64,000 bases of DNA from Anaeramoeba flamelloides (GCA_027625915.1 JANTQA010000017.1:372001-436000); one strand, 5' to 3'; numbered from the stretch's first letter, positions 23,744 through 40,814 are shown. Made by a program: numbers and translations. The notes: generated by a model from the letters alone, not told the origin.

Positions 23744-24336
23744 ATGTCTCTACGAACACAAAAACACTAAAAATTGAAAAAGTATGAAATACTTTCCATT
23801 AATACAATTAAAAAAACTAAAAGAAAAAATAAAAATAAATAAAGTTTCAATTTAACGATTTTTTGAAAACATTTTTTGCCAAAATTATTGAATTCGCACT
23901 TGAAATTATGTATATTTTTAGATACAATATCTTATTTTAACCCATTTACTAAAACAAATTCTAAATAATGGGAATTTTCTTTTCACAAAAGGGACTAATT
24001 TGGTCTTCAAATGTTTTTTTTTTTTAGTTTTAAATGGGAAAATTAAAAAAAAAGTTAAACTAAAAAGATAAACTCTCTTGAAAAGCATTCTAATTTAATA
24101 TATTAACTTATTCTTTGATGTCAAACTTTTCTCAACCCCAATTTTTCAAAAAAAAAATAAAAAAGTGCACACTAATTTCAAAAAATATTTTCGATATTCA
24201 AAAGTTGAGAGTGTTTTTATTCTAAAATAATTTATCCTCAGTGATTAATTGAATTAAGTTATAATACTAGATCTCGAAAAATATTAATCATAAAAAAATA
24301 GTGCTTAATTTTATTAAGGACATATTAAATAAAAAC
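23744..24336. repeat. ~590-bp dispersed repeat, copy 2
   Basis: Direct-orientation partner of 14777-15362. It shares CTACGAAC at the left end and ATAGTGCTTAATTTTATTAA at the right end, with similarity throughout and scattered substitutions and indels. Confidence 0.75.
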
Positions 24337-24974
24337 AATTTAAACAATTTAAAAAATAATTTTCACATAAATAAAGAATTGTATATAACATAAATAATGA
24401 TAATTTAGAATTATTTAATTATCTTTTGAAAATATTTATGGATAATAAATTAATTTCTCAGATTACAAAATTATTTGAAAAAAAATCATCTAAAATAATA
24501 TATTAAATTTATCTTTTATTTGGACTTAATCAGACATTTTGGATTTTAATAAATAAAATTAAAAAAATTAACTCAAAAAAAAATAAAAAAACGGTATAAA
24601 CTAATAATACAAATCAATTACGAATTTAAATGAAACAATTTTGAAAACAATTTATAAAAATAGAAAATCACTGTCAGAAAATTTTTTAAAATAAAAAAAA
24701 AATAATCAAATAGTTATTTCAATTCTTGTAAAGAAATTAGTAAAAAAATTGAAATAAAAATAATAAAATTAATAAAAGAATATTATTTGAAAAATTGTGA
24801 AGATTGAAAATCAATGGTAATAAAAGATATATATTCTTGTATTAGAAAATATTAATAATTTTATAAAAGATCAAAAAAATAAATCAGTAAGAGATTTTGA
24901 CAAGAAAAACAAATATAAATCTTAACTAGTAAAAAATATGAAAAAGAATTTATATTCTTTTAAAAAATGTTAAA

Positions 24975-25440
24975 ATAATATTTTCCGTTTGATTGATAAC
25001 ACAAATGAAAAAAATAATAAATTTTATGAAAGAAAGAAATGTTTTATTTATCTTTTAAGCATGACATGACCAAATTCATTTAAATTATAGACACACTTTA
25101 ATTAATATCATTTTAGCAATTTTCTTTCTAAAATTCTTTTATAAGGGAATTAAAAGACTCGTTGAATCTAGTATCAGATTCCCCACTTTAGAAAAAAAAA
25201 AAAAATCATAGATTCAATACATAAATATATGTTGCTATATTTATTATTTGAATAAAAAATCTTACAAAAATAAATATAATTATAGAATATTTTTATTTTC
25301 ACAATCGATCTTTAAAAAATAATTGGACACAACGAGCCATATATTTTTTAATTTTTTTTCTTACTAAATAAATTAAAAATGAAATAATCAAAATTTGGTA
25401 ACCAAAATATTATAAAAAAGAAGGAATATGAGGTTATCGA
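24975..25440. repeat. Dispersed repeat, copy A (copy B at 28.43-28.90 kb)
   Basis: Same-orientation match to 28425-28900. Shared pieces include GAAAGAAAT..TTTATTTATC, the TTAATT/AAGACTC segment, ATTTATTATTTGAA, and TATAAAAAAGAAGGAATATGAG against TACAAAAAAGAAGGAATTAG. It is strongly decayed, of unknown class and has no coding frame. Confidence 0.5.
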
Positions 25441-25572
25441 TGGAGACCACCCCCACCCCTTTAATATTTCGATTTATCAGTCATTTCTTAATTTAAACAA
25501 GAAAAGATTGTAGTTCATCATGTTTAAAATATTTGCAGGTGACACAATTTTAATAATACAAGTCACAATTAG

Positions 25573-26059
25573 AGCAGTGAAAAAAATAGCGTACATGAAA
25601 AAAATCCCGGACAAGATTTTTAATTGTGAATATTAGTAAAATTATTATGTAATTTCAGCTATTTACAATCAAATTCCTTTTTTTAAGAATCGAACTTTTT
25701 CAATTATAACCCCCCCACTTATTAGAATGATGATTGATGAAATCACACTTGTTCAAAACACCATTCAACCAATCAAAAAACAAGAAGAAAAATTATCATT
25801 TTCCAAACTCTAGTAAACCTCAATAAAACTGGATTGTTTTTAAAAAAAAGTTGATCAACATTAGGCTATCAAACAATTACTCAAGTATTCTAGAGACACC
25901 TTACTTTGATGGACTTTAGGTAGGTTTATTACTAATCTCATAAAAAAATTGGTTATTTATAATAAGGATTTCATTGAAATTAGACAAAAACTTTACTAAT
26001 ATTCACAATTAAAAATCTTGTCCGGGATTTTTTTCATGTCCGGTATTTTTTTCCCTACT
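25573..26059. mobile_element. MITE, GTGAAAAAAATAC family, copy 2 (well preserved)
   Basis: The inverted ends of about 65 bp are almost identical. Each contains a tandem of two TGAAAAAAAT-CCGGACA units (ACATGAAAAAAATCCCGGAC), then AAGATTTTTAATTGTGAATA. The left end is AGCAGTGAAAAAAATAGCG; the right, reverse-complemented, is AGTAGGGAAAAAAATACCG. The interior (about 360 bp) has no coding frame. The 7.13-7.62 kb copy is an older relative. Probably a non-autonomous DNA transposon; the doubled terminal unit could be a transposase-binding repeat, by inference. Confidence 0.85.
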
Positions 26060-26749
26060 ATATCTGAAATTATTAAAATATTAATAATAATTAATTAAAA
26101 TACTCCAGTAATTTGGAATCAATCCCAATATTAAAAAACCACTGAAACCAAACCAGTAGTGCATTATAAAAAATTCCGAAATTTGGATTGAAAAAGAGCA
26201 ACATTTACAAAAAAAAATTCAAATTAAAAAAAAAAAAGTAAATTTTCGATTTTAATAAACCAGTTGTGCATACTCCAACCACCATTGTTCTTATTTGTAT
26301 ATTCGCTTATATTCGTATTATACATTTGGAAAAATTAAATCTTATCAATTATGGTTGGGTTGTGATTTTCAACACTAAGTTTGTTATTATGACTTTGATC
26401 AGACACAATTTGAAAAATTCCTAAAAATTGAACAATTGATAGTTCATCTCGATCTAAAGAGATAGTCAACAAAAAACGATCACAATTTAAACTATACACC
26501 AGCTATTGTAATTGAAAGGAATTACTGTCAGGGAAGCCGAAAAAACAAGAAAAAACAAAAATTTTTCACAAAATGAAGAAAAAAAAAGCCTCCAAATAAT
26601 AATTTGGAAAGTAGTGTTAAAAATAAAAAGTAAAAGATTTTTAATTTTTATTGAACACTTAGTTTTAAATAGTTATAATACCAAACTCTTAAATCAACAA
26701 TTCTAGAAAGAGTTGAAAATTGTTTTTCTTTTTGTTTTTTTTTTTTTTT

Positions 26750-27421
26750 TTATTTGTTAACCTTTGTTTCATCTGTTGTTGATGTCGAAGGAAAAGCTTG
26801 TTGTAAAACTTTTTGGAATTCAGGATCGTCGACGTTTAAAGGAATTTCGATTTCATATTGGTCGTCTTTAAACAGTTTGTTTAAAACAAAAGGGATTGAA
26901 TTTTGGATGATGGTATGGATTGCCTTACTGTAATTGAAATTTGTATCAATTGTGATATTTTTTAAAGGGTTATTTAAAAAATGGATTTTAATACCCGTGT
27001 TTGGATCGATGGAAATAGTGATAACACCATCAACCCACAATTCGCTTACCTTTATTACGATTGGTAATTCCAATTTATCCTTTTGAGAAAGAACACCAAA
27101 ATGTGAATTAATTCTTGATGATGTACGAGTTGTCCTTTGTTTGCCGAGGCTACTCAAATTGAGGCAAGTTTGAATTTGGATATGTGCGTCTCCTTTGTAA
27201 CTAAATTTAATAGACGTGGTTAGTTCATATTTACTTTTTCGTTTAATTGATAAGATCCTTAATTGTGGTGGCGATTCACCAAAAGACAGTGAAGTGATCC
27301 AAATGTTGTCGCACAAGATTGGTAAAGGAATCATGTTTTGAAAGATGAGGTCATAAAGCTCTTTTTGGTAATATAGATGATCCTCTTTAGTGAATTTTGG
27401 CCAATTAAATTGAAAAGCCAT
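26750..27421 (-). CDS. SMP-domain lipid-transfer protein, Mdm12-like (ERMES)
   Basis: An intron-less frame of 223 residues runs from an ATG at 27421 to a stop at 26750. The start MAFQFNWPKFTKED matches the short N-terminus typical of Mdm12, where the SMP lipid-binding domain begins at once. Next come LPILCDNIWITSLSFGESPP and LRILSIKR, the usual 'LG..PP.i.i..i' strand pattern of the family. A middle strand region follows (FSYKGDAHIQIQTCLNL, LPIVIKVSELWVDGVITISI). A C-terminal helix with KAIHTIIQNSIPFVLNKLF ends the domain. Mdm12 links ER and mitochondria in the ERMES complex and moves phospholipids. There is no membrane span, as expected for the soluble subunit. A Ser/Thr-rich tail is extra. 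Another SMP/TULIP protein is the main alternative; the N-terminal pattern favours Mdm12. Confidence 0.65.
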   Translation of the reverse strand: MAFQFNWPKFTKEDHLYYQKELYDLIFQNMIPLPILCDNIWITSLSFGESPPQLRILSIKRKSKYELTTSIKFSYKGDAHIQIQTCLNLSSLGKQRTTRTSSRINSHFGVLSQKDKLELPIVIKVSELWVDGVITISIDPNTGIKIHFLNNPLKNITIDTNFNYSKAIHTIIQNSIPFVLNKLFKDDQYEIEIPLNVDDPEFQKVLQQAFPSTSTTDETKVNK

Positions 27422-28424
27422 TCTTGGGAATAAACAAAAATAAATAGGAAATAAGTTCACAAACAAGAAAAAAATGAGAAATAATCTATATTCCAGAATT
27501 TTTAATTTAAGCGCATGATAATCAAACTATCTCTTCAAATTCATGACATTTCATAAATACTAAGTCGTTTACAAACTTTTTTTGTTCGATAATAATTGAG
27601 ATAAAGCTTGTTCAGTACTTTTTAAAATAAAAACTTTTGTAAGTAAAATTCAATATAAAAGTATGTTTTACTTAAGGGTGGCTTTAATGAACATCTTTGT
27701 TTCATTACAAACACCAGCCTTTTGTTTTAGTAAAATTGAACACAGCCAATCATCCTTAGATAAATTAATTATTTTTTTTTTGTTTTTATATTTTGTTTTT
27801 ATTCAAAATATCTCTGGCCTAAAAGTAGACTAGTTTTGGAATTTTGATTTACCAGAAAATTATAAAAATTTATTGGGCTATTAACACACTGGTACTAATA
27901 AATGGCCTAAATAAAAATTAATTGGATAAAATTCTTCTGTGTTTATATTTAAGGGATTTGCTAATTGTGGCTTTAAAAATTGATCAAAAAAAAAAAAATC
28001 CCCAAAAAAACCAAAAAATAATTTATTTTTATTCTGGTATAAAAGATTGTTTTAATTTTAACTAATATAAAAGAGGGGTGATTATAATATATCTGGTAAA
28101 ATTCATTTAATATGTCTATCCTTAATAAAAAAAAAAAAAAAAACACACTCACTAACATCTACAAAAGATAGAAAGAGTTATGAAATCCCAAATATATATT
28201 GACCTTTATTTTCTTTACCTCTTAAAGTGTGATTGAATATTTTATTAAATCTTTTTCATTACAAAATAATAAAATTCAGGGTATTTTAAAAAAATGTGAA
28301 ACAGAAGGTTTTAAAAAGTGTTGTATTTACAGTTAGGAACAACTCTTATAAACAGGACAGTTAACCCTTTAAACACATTTAGAATTCAATTTATAAAATA
28401 AATCTTTGAAATAATAATAAAAAA

Positions 28425-28900
28425 ACTATCCAATGAATTAATAATCCAATCGAAAAAATATTTCTTTTTATTAAAGAAAGAAATTTTTTATTTATCCTTA
28501 AAGTGTGACATAAAGTAATATCCTCAAGTCTTCGACTAATCCCAATTAATAATTATTGGCAAGATTTTTTCTTAAATTTATTTATCAAAGAATCGAAGAC
28601 TCTTGAAGTTCAATATCAAAATTGCACTTTAATTTTCATAAAAAAAAAATAAAAATAAAAATAATTATCTCTAAAAAAAAGATGTTACTAAATTTATTAT
28701 TTGAAAAAAAAATATATATTTACAAGTAGGAAATATAAAAATTAAAAATTTTTTATTGACAAAAAAAGAATTTAAAATATAATTTAATACAATTAGTCAT
28801 TATTTGTTCAATTGTGTTCAATAAATATTTTGTAAATTAAAAAAAAAAAAATTGGTTACAAAAAAATTTACAAAAAAGAAGGAATTAGGGGTTTACATGG
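28425..28900. repeat. Dispersed repeat, copy B
   Basis: Direct partner of 24975-25440. Inside it, TCAAGTCTTCGA (28523) and TCGAAGACTCTTGA (28592-28605) form a small imperfect inverted repeat bounding about 80 bp. Confidence 0.45.
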
Positions 28901-29879
28901 AAATCCTCTTTCTACTTAAATTTATAGATTTAACTTTCATATATTTATTAAAAATAAATAAAGTATTCAGTTCTTCACCCCCCAAATGTTTTGTAGATAT
29001 ATTAATTTTACTAATGAAATTATTAATCGTTAATAACCGAAATTTTTAAAAAAATTAATATTAATTTAGTAAATTATCCAAGAAGTTGGAGTGAATCAAA
29101 AAATTGATATAACTTTTAATCTAATCGATCATCAGAAATAAAATATTTATAAATTTAACTTGAAAAAAGTTTTTACAAAAAAACTGTAAATAAGTCAAAG
29201 ATAATTATTAAATAAAAAAATAAAAAAATTTATAAATTAAGAAAAATTCGATAATGGAGTAAAATTACAAATGTCCAAAATAATATAAATTATTGATATA
29301 TTTTTATATGTAGGTTGATTTTAATCTGATCAAAAAGATTTCAACTGGATAGATTTATGGATATACAAACAATTCATAAAAAATTAATAAATATTCTCCA
29401 AGAATAAACAATAAAATCAAATACATAACTAATTAATAAGATACAGATTTAAAAGAAGGCAAATAAATGAGACAAGTAAAAATATGAATATCTAAAATAA
29501 CATATAAACTTAAAAAAAATTAAGTTCCTAGTTTTATCAAGGGTTTAAATATATATCAGAAAAAATCATGTTTCCAAAAAAAAAAAAAAAAAAAGGATAT
29601 TATTAATTGGAAAAAAGAAAACTTATAATTATTAAATTAAAATATAAACCAATTAGGGAACTTTAATAATATCACAGATCCATATGGACATGTCAAGAAT
29701 ATTTAAAGGTTTTTAAATATTTATTATTGCTATCGAAGAATTATTATTACCCTATTTATATACATATATATCATTTAGTTTCCTTTTCGGGTATATAAGT
29801 TAAAAATATTAATTTCACTTTTATTTATGAGAAATGTATACCAAAGTTATCTTTTCTGGAGAAAAAGTCAAAATAAAAA

Positions 29880-30290
29880 ATAAAATAGATAATAAGAATC
29901 ATTTGGTATAAATTAAAAAAAAAAAAAAAATCTTTAATTTACAACTGTCAAAAATCAAGTTAAAGATACTTTTGGTTAATTTAATTGAATTTGATCATTG
30001 ATCTATTAATGTTCATAGATTAGTTTGGTTAATTGTTGTAATTTATTTTCTCTTTTCCTCTGATCAACTTTAAAATTTTATCTTTTTTCCCTTTACATTT
30101 TTGATTTTATTTTCAAGTTACACATATTTTCTAATTTCTGTTTTAATAACATTTTCGCTTAATCACTTGATCTTTTTTGCTTTGTAACTCTTCACCTTGA
30201 TAAAAAGAAAACAAAACCCTCAAATAAATATTAAATAATAATAAATTGTAAAAATAAAGATGTTAAAAATAAAAAGTTATATTGTGGATA
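29880..30290 (-). repeat. Decayed copy of the 17.14-17.61 kb exon-like segment
   Basis: It shares AAGAATCATTTGGTATAA, TACTTTTGGTTAATTTA, ATTTTCAAGTTAC and CACTTGATCTTTTTT with 17140-17610 in the same orientation. The minus-strand frame is broken early (EELQSKKDQVIKRKCY then stop), so this copy cannot encode the same tail. Confidence 0.5.
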
Positions 30291-30299
30291 ATTAGGTCG

Positions 30300-31130
30300 T
30301 TTTTAATTTAAGAAATAAAAAGAAAATTACTTCAATTTAAAAAAAACTAAAGATAACAAATATTTAAAAAGGATAGATTTAACTTTTATTTTAAAATTAA
30401 AAAACATTAGAAATTATCTAAACAGCTATTCTAGTGTTTATATAAAAAATATTTCAATTTAGAAATAGAAAAAGATATCAATAATTTTTTATGTGACTAC
30501 TTATTCTATGAAAGAAAAATAAAAACAAATAATTTTTATTAAAGACTTAATTCAAATAATTAAAAATAATAATAAATGAAAGAATAATATGTGAGATAAT
30601 ATACAAAAAAGAAGATTAATTATTTATCTTTTCATTAACAATTAAGGAAATTATGATTATTTATTGAGATTTTGAAATAAAATTTTCTAAATCCGTGAAG
30701 CACCATGAGTGACAGATAGTGTCCAAATTTAGCAGAATTCAAAATAATAAAGTAAAATAAAAAGATTTTACTCAATCTTTTTAAATTCTGGAAAATATAA
30801 TGTTAGTTTTTTTTTAATTTAAGAAATAAACCGAAATTTTCAAAATTTTTTTAAATCCTTTCAGTAATTGAAAAAAACCTAATATAGGGTTTCTTGAATT
30901 TATTGTTTATTTGTAAAAACAATAGATTTTCGTTAGGTTTTTTTGAGTTTTCTATTTATATGGAAAATCAATAGATTTTCATTAGGCTTTTTTTACTTTA
31001 TAAATAAACCAAAAATTTATTAAAATTTTCGGTTTATTTCTAAAGTAAAAAAAACCTAGAACACTTTAGAAATAAAATAGAAAACCTCAAAAAAACCTAG
31101 AACACTTAACAAATAAAAGGAAAATACCAA
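30300..31130. repeat. Interspersed repeat, copy B of the 9.0-10.25 kb block
   Basis: Same-orientation relative of 9000-10250. It is rich in small inverted repeats built from AAAAAACCTA and TAGGTTTTTT with internal CAATAGATTTTC. It is non-coding and decayed. Confidence 0.5.
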
Positions 31131-32405
31131 CCAAACCTAATTGAATGTATGAATATAATTAATTTCTCACTCAAAATAAAAACAATAATAATTAGAAAAA
31201 AGTTTGTGTCTCTCTCCAACTTATCTTTCTTTTATAATACATACCTTTCTTGAAATCAAAAGCTGAGTTTTTAAATTTAAATGAATTCTTGATCCAAAAT
31301 TAGAACAGTGTCTCAGATGAAGGTTTTCACTTTTTTACTTGGGATTATTTCCAAGGTAATTAATCTTCAATAATCCACAAATTCTTGAATTCATATTTTT
31401 TTGAAAAAAAAAAACTATAAATTCTTCCATTCCAAGATATTAATATGAAAAATTAGGTTCAACGAAATGTTTCTATTTATTGATATTTCTCTATAGAAAT
31501 ATTAATATTAAGTCATCGAATAATTTTTCAGAGAAAATATTTAAACTTTCTAGTTACTATTGATTGAGATTGATTTACAAAGATTAAACTCGAGAGTTTT
31601 ATTTCATCTCAAAAAAAAAAAAAAATAATAATAAATTAGTAAATCTTTCCAATAATTTGTAGGCTCATATCTCAGGAATCATAATATCAAATTAATTTTT
31701 TACAAAGAACTTTCATTGTTGAAAATTATTATCTAGAGTGGAAATAGAAGAAAAAAAGTTACATCACAAATCAACTAAATATCATAAAATCAAAGTATTT
31801 TGAATAAAATATAAAAAAACAAAATAAAATAAAACTCTTATGGGAAAAAACACCTTTGTTTCATCTAGAGTATATTTTCCACAGTACCAAATATTATGAT
31901 TCAAATTTTCTTAATAATTAGTTCAATAATCGCGTTTTTTACAAATTTCTTTTTTTCCGATATGGATTGTAATATTTTTTATTTTTTAAAAGACAATGAA
32001 TATCAATTTAACCCATTGGTACTTTTTCGAAATTTGAGAAAATTAACAATTGATTTTAATTTTAAATAATAATTTTGAATATTTTAAACAAATATTTTTA
32101 AATTTTACACTTTTAATATTATTTTCATAAAGAGTATTTAATTAAGTTACAAATATAAATTTTTCAAAGAAAAAAATTTTTAGATAATTATTTATTTTGA
32201 ACATTTTATAACAAACATTTTATCATTTTTATAAAATAATATATCTTTTGCTAATTGTAGATTAAGAGATTTAATAAGCATTACCAAGTATAAAACAACA
32301 AATTAAATAAACAATAAAAATAAAAAAATAAAAATAAAAAAAAAAGTCAACTTTATTTTAAAGGAGTGAAATTTCCGAACCTATATTTAGCTGTTTTTTT
32401 TTTTT

Positions 32406-36505
<4,100 letters not shown>

Positions 36506-39500
36506 TTTGAAAAGTTTTGTTTTTTGTTTTTTTGATTACAAGTAAAAAAAAATGACTTTTGGTATTTTTGTAATTTGATTCTTTGAAAATGATGTTAAGT
36601 TTGATAAGAATCTTTAAACAAAATGAATGTCCGAATTGATTGGAATCTTGAGTTATTACACGTAAGATTGATAATAAAAATTTACTAATATTTTGGATTT
36701 CTTCAATTAAGGACTACATTTCCCACTCTTGAGAGTGTTGAGTTATTGTGATATTTCACTTTCACTTCTCAAATAGAATTTTCAATATGAAGAAATTGGA
36801 CAAAAAAAAAAACACATTTTTATAATCTTTACTTTTTAACATACTTTTTTTCTTTCTTTTTCAATGAAAAGGAAATTGACAATAGCAAAAAAAATAATTA
36901 CAAAAAAAATTGTTTTTGGGGATTTTAAACGCATTTCTAAATATGAGAACATTCCAAACTTGTAAAAGGAAATGTCAATAATATGTCTCACAGTTAGAGG
37001 AATTACATTGAGGTCAAAAAGTTGTAATGGGAAATTCTAAAAGATTAAAAACAAATTGTGTTTGATCTAACAAAGTAAAAATTGTGTAAATTTTTCATTT
37101 TTTCTCAAATAAATTCTCATTTTGGAAATATTACTTGGATTACAAAACTCTTCTAACTGTGTTTTTAGACTTTATTTCACCCTTTTCACCTGAAAAAGTT
37201 GTATTTAGGATTTCATTATCATATGATTATTTGGTTTAACTAATTCACTCTATCCTTTGATTTAGGGTTACCCCTTCAACCAAAAAAAATTCTAAGGTTT
37301 TGAATAAAAAAGAAATAAGCAAATAAATGGATAATGAAAATTTTTATCTATTTTAAGAAATTATTAATGTACCAAAAAGTGAGAAGGAAATTGAAATGAA
37401 ATTTTATTCTCATTTAGTCGTCATACACTCTCTTTAAAACCTAAAAGTTTACTATATTATTTTTCTTATTTTTCACTCTTTTTAATAACAACAACCTAAC
37501 TAAAAAATTAGATTGATTTTTGAAATAAAATAGAATTAAAAATATCAAATTAAATTTAAAGCTATATAATTTTAACAAATTTGAATTTTAGTTGTAAACG
37601 ATTGTAAAAGTGAATTTTTTAGATTTTTTTTAATTTTAGAATTTTTCTATTCGTAAAAAATTCCTTAAATATGTTAGCAATATTTATTATTTCAGTTTTA
37701 GTATTTTCACTTTTACAGATATCTTTATTTACCATTAAAAATAAGAAAAATAATATTTGAAAGCCTTTCCCCTTTTCATACCATTTTTTAATTATGATAA
37801 ATTTGACAATTTTTTACCCATTCAGAATTTTTTGTGAAAGGATAAAAGCAAAATAGACTAATCAAAATTTTCCCATAATGAAAATATAATATCCAAAGAA
37901 CCCTAGGTTCAAGAATTTTACTTTAATTTTTTTGAAATTTTTTTTTTAAAAAAAAGATCAAATAATATTTTTTAAATATCAAAATACAAAAAAACAGAAT
38001 AGCATTACTCAAAAAAGATTTTTCAAAATTATTGGAAAGAAATTTAAATAATTAATTACATTAATTGAATCAATTATTTTATTTCAAAAGTACGATTCAA
38101 TTATACTTGGAAAATTATTTTTTATTATTTTTTATTCATTAATTTTTTAATAATTCACTTTTTTTATATAACCAAATAAATAAATCTAAAAACACTTATA
38201 TTATATTTTACTAGATATCCTATATCTTTATCACACATTAATAATTTAGTATTTTTTATTAAACAAAATATGATTAAAAAAATTTTTTATGAACTAGATG
38301 ATTAATCCAATGAAGAAAAAACAAAAGAAGAAGAAATAAAAAATTAACTCTGTTGAAATCAAATAAACTTTTCTGATTCTAATATTTTTCTACATAAGAA
38401 TGCACAGAATTAAAAAAGTACAAGTTCATTTCTGGATTATTAATTTTTTTATCATATTGAAATTTTATTACTTTTTTAACAAAACAATCACCTTTTTATT
38501 AATTCTAAGTCTAAAACGCCAAAGAAATTTTTTATTTAATATTTTAATCAAATTTTATTATTTAAGAAATAGAATTATTTTTGAAATTACCTAACAAAAT
38601 TTAAAAATAGAAATTCGTAATAATAAAATTCCAGGAATAAAAAAAGAATATTTAGAACCAAATAATTACTATTTTTTCAATTTTTTAATTTCAAAAAATA
38701 ACTAATAATTAATAAATCTGGAAAACTTAAAACTATTTAATTGTATTTCCTTTTTATAAAACTCCTAGCCCCCTTTTTTTATCAAAAGTTGAACTACCCC
38801 AGTAACAATAATATCAATATTTATTAATCTTTTTTTATAAAAATTAGATTTTTTTACCAACTAATCTAAACCCCAATTGAAAATTTTTAATAAATCAAAA
38901 TTTACTTTTTGAAAAAAAAAAATCTTATTTAATAAATTCGCATAGAAATATCAAATTAGAATAATTTACTAATTGAAATATTAACACTTGTTTATAAATT
39001 ACAATACCCATAAAACAAAAAAAAAACAATTATTAATACGAATAAATTATGGGTCTGTTAAAAAAATTAGGAGAGAGCAGAACAAAAAAATGATGTTGTG
39101 GTGAATTTTTTTAAATTCTAATAGGAATATTGACTGATCAAAAATTAAATACCATCAACTAATTTTATTTGAGTTTTTCTATTTTGAATTACACAACTTT
39201 AACCTAATATCAATTGTTGAAAAAAAAAATAATCTTGCAAAATAGGTTATATAATTTAAAAAATGAAATGAGAATAATAACTTTAAGATGAAAAAATGAT
39301 TTTCATATTTTGCAAAAAATCAAAATTATTTCCAATTTGAATGTAATTGTATTATTGTGATTGTTGGAACAGTTTTAACTTTGTTAAAAATTATGAAATT
39401 TAGTTTAAATTTGTCTTGACAAATTTAAGAAATATTTATTGAATCTTTATAATCCACATATTGGTTATTCAACTTTTGAGTTTCCTAAGCAATTTCTGAG

Positions 39501-40814
39501 AAAATAGAGATTATTTTCAAAAATTCTTGGATTTTTTTGCTAATAAAAGGATCAATCTACTTTAATTGTGAAGATCATTTTATAGCACTATTTTACAAAT
39601 TGATTTTTTTTCGAGATGTTTTAACCATAACACCCAAATAAGATTTACTTTCAATACAAAACACTATATTTTAAACTAATATGTGGTAGATACTAATCTC
39701 TAAAGATAATGTTTATGATTTTTTAACAACATTTTTTATAATTGAATAAATATTTTATTTAGATATCATCATTTTAAAACTAATAAATTCTAATTTAATA
39801 AAAAGTACCATTAAAATCATAGTGATATTACTTCTTTTTAATTTTTTTAATTTTGAAATGAAAAAAAAAAAATCATTTTTCCTCTATAAAACAACCTAAT
39901 AAAACAATCTTTGAGCTCTTTTGTCTATTACAACCAGTTAAAAATTTATAAATTTTTTACAACAATATATTGCAAAATTTTATATTTTTTTTTTTTATTA
40001 ACTTTTATCAGTTTCTAAATAACATTATGAACAATTTATATAACAAAATTGAGATTTTCTTTATTTTTATAATTATTTTATGAGACCTAATTAAATTGAT
40101 AAGTTTATTCTATTTTTTGTAATTTGAAATGTTATATCAATTCCTGAAACATCTTCTTATTAAAAAAAGAATCTATTTCAAGCATTACAATTTAATTGGT
40201 TTAAATAGATTAAATTTTAAGTGAAATCTGATGAATTTAATTAAACAAAAGCAGATCTAGGATTTTAAAAGATATTTTTTTTGTAGAGTTATAGTCCCTT
40301 TTCTATAATTAAACAAAAAATAGAAAAATAAATTGGACAATTATTTGAAAAAAGTAAGGAAAAAAAGTGTTTAAAGCTAATACCACACATATTAACCTTA
40401 TTCTTATATACAGAGTTTAAAAAATTTTACAAAAATTTCTTTATTCGCTATTTATAAAACCATATAAGTACAAATTTCAAAAAAGCCTCTTCCAAATTAA
40501 ATAAATCGTCAAAGTCCCAATTCATAAAATCAACTTCTCATACAAAATCGATTTAATGAATTTACAAGTCAAAACTTACCACCTTATTTTCTAATAATTT
40601 TGGAAACCAAGCAAACAATTTGATTCAATTATTTTCTCAAAAAAGAGTAAAGAAAAGGTACAACCTAAACCTTAAATCAAAGTTTCAAGTTCAAATATAG
40701 ATTTAAAACTTGTTGTTAACAAATTCAAGTTCAATATCTCTCTTGACTTTTCATTTTTTTCTAGTATTAAAATATCTAAATAACTTTTTTTACTGAAAAA
40801 AAAACACTACCAAG
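36506..40814. other. Gene-free region with one repeat element
   Basis: Upstream of both the Rab14-like gene (minus) and the CPBP gene (plus), so promoters of both must lie at its ends. I see no recognisable promoter motif. The only structure is copy 2 of the ORF-bearing element at 38.87-39.41 kb; the rest is A/T-rich and featureless. Confidence 0.65.
38867..39407 (+). mobile_element. TA-flanked TIR element with ~80-codon ORF, copy 2
   Basis: A 541-bp relative of 15929-16465, same orientation. Left end TAAACCCCAATTGAAAATTTT; right end, reversed, TAAACTAAATTTCATAATTTT. The internal GGGTCTGTTAAAAAAATTAGG and the region of the reading frame are present, but the frame is interrupted (for example AAAAAAATGATG early on). 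The most decayed of the four copies. Confidence 0.75.

Larger units (their letters stand above)
19315..26749. other. Gene-free, repeat-rich intergenic region
   Basis: No complete gene is supported. The region holds a coding-like remnant (20.55-20.85 kb), a fold-back element (21.01-22.25 kb), a diverged repeat (22.4-22.66 kb), the second copies of two dispersed repeats (23.74-24.34 and 24.98-25.44 kb) and a well preserved MITE (25.57-26.06 kb). Between them lies A/T-rich sequence in which I see nothing. A short frame at 26512-26706 (KGITVREAEKTRKNK) looks mildly coding but has no context. Confidence 0.65.
27422..32405. other. Gene-free, extremely A/T-rich region
   Basis: No gene is supported. 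It includes dispersed repeats at 28.43-28.90, 29.88-30.29 and 30.30-31.13 kb. The rest, including 27.4-28.4 and 31.2-32.4 kb, shows homopolymer runs and nothing else I can identify. Confidence 0.65.

Noticed and set aside
26512-26706. Short plus-strand frame beginning KGITVREAEKTRKNK
   Set aside because: Start is coding-like but there is no ATG context, no upstream exon and no relative; too weak to call.
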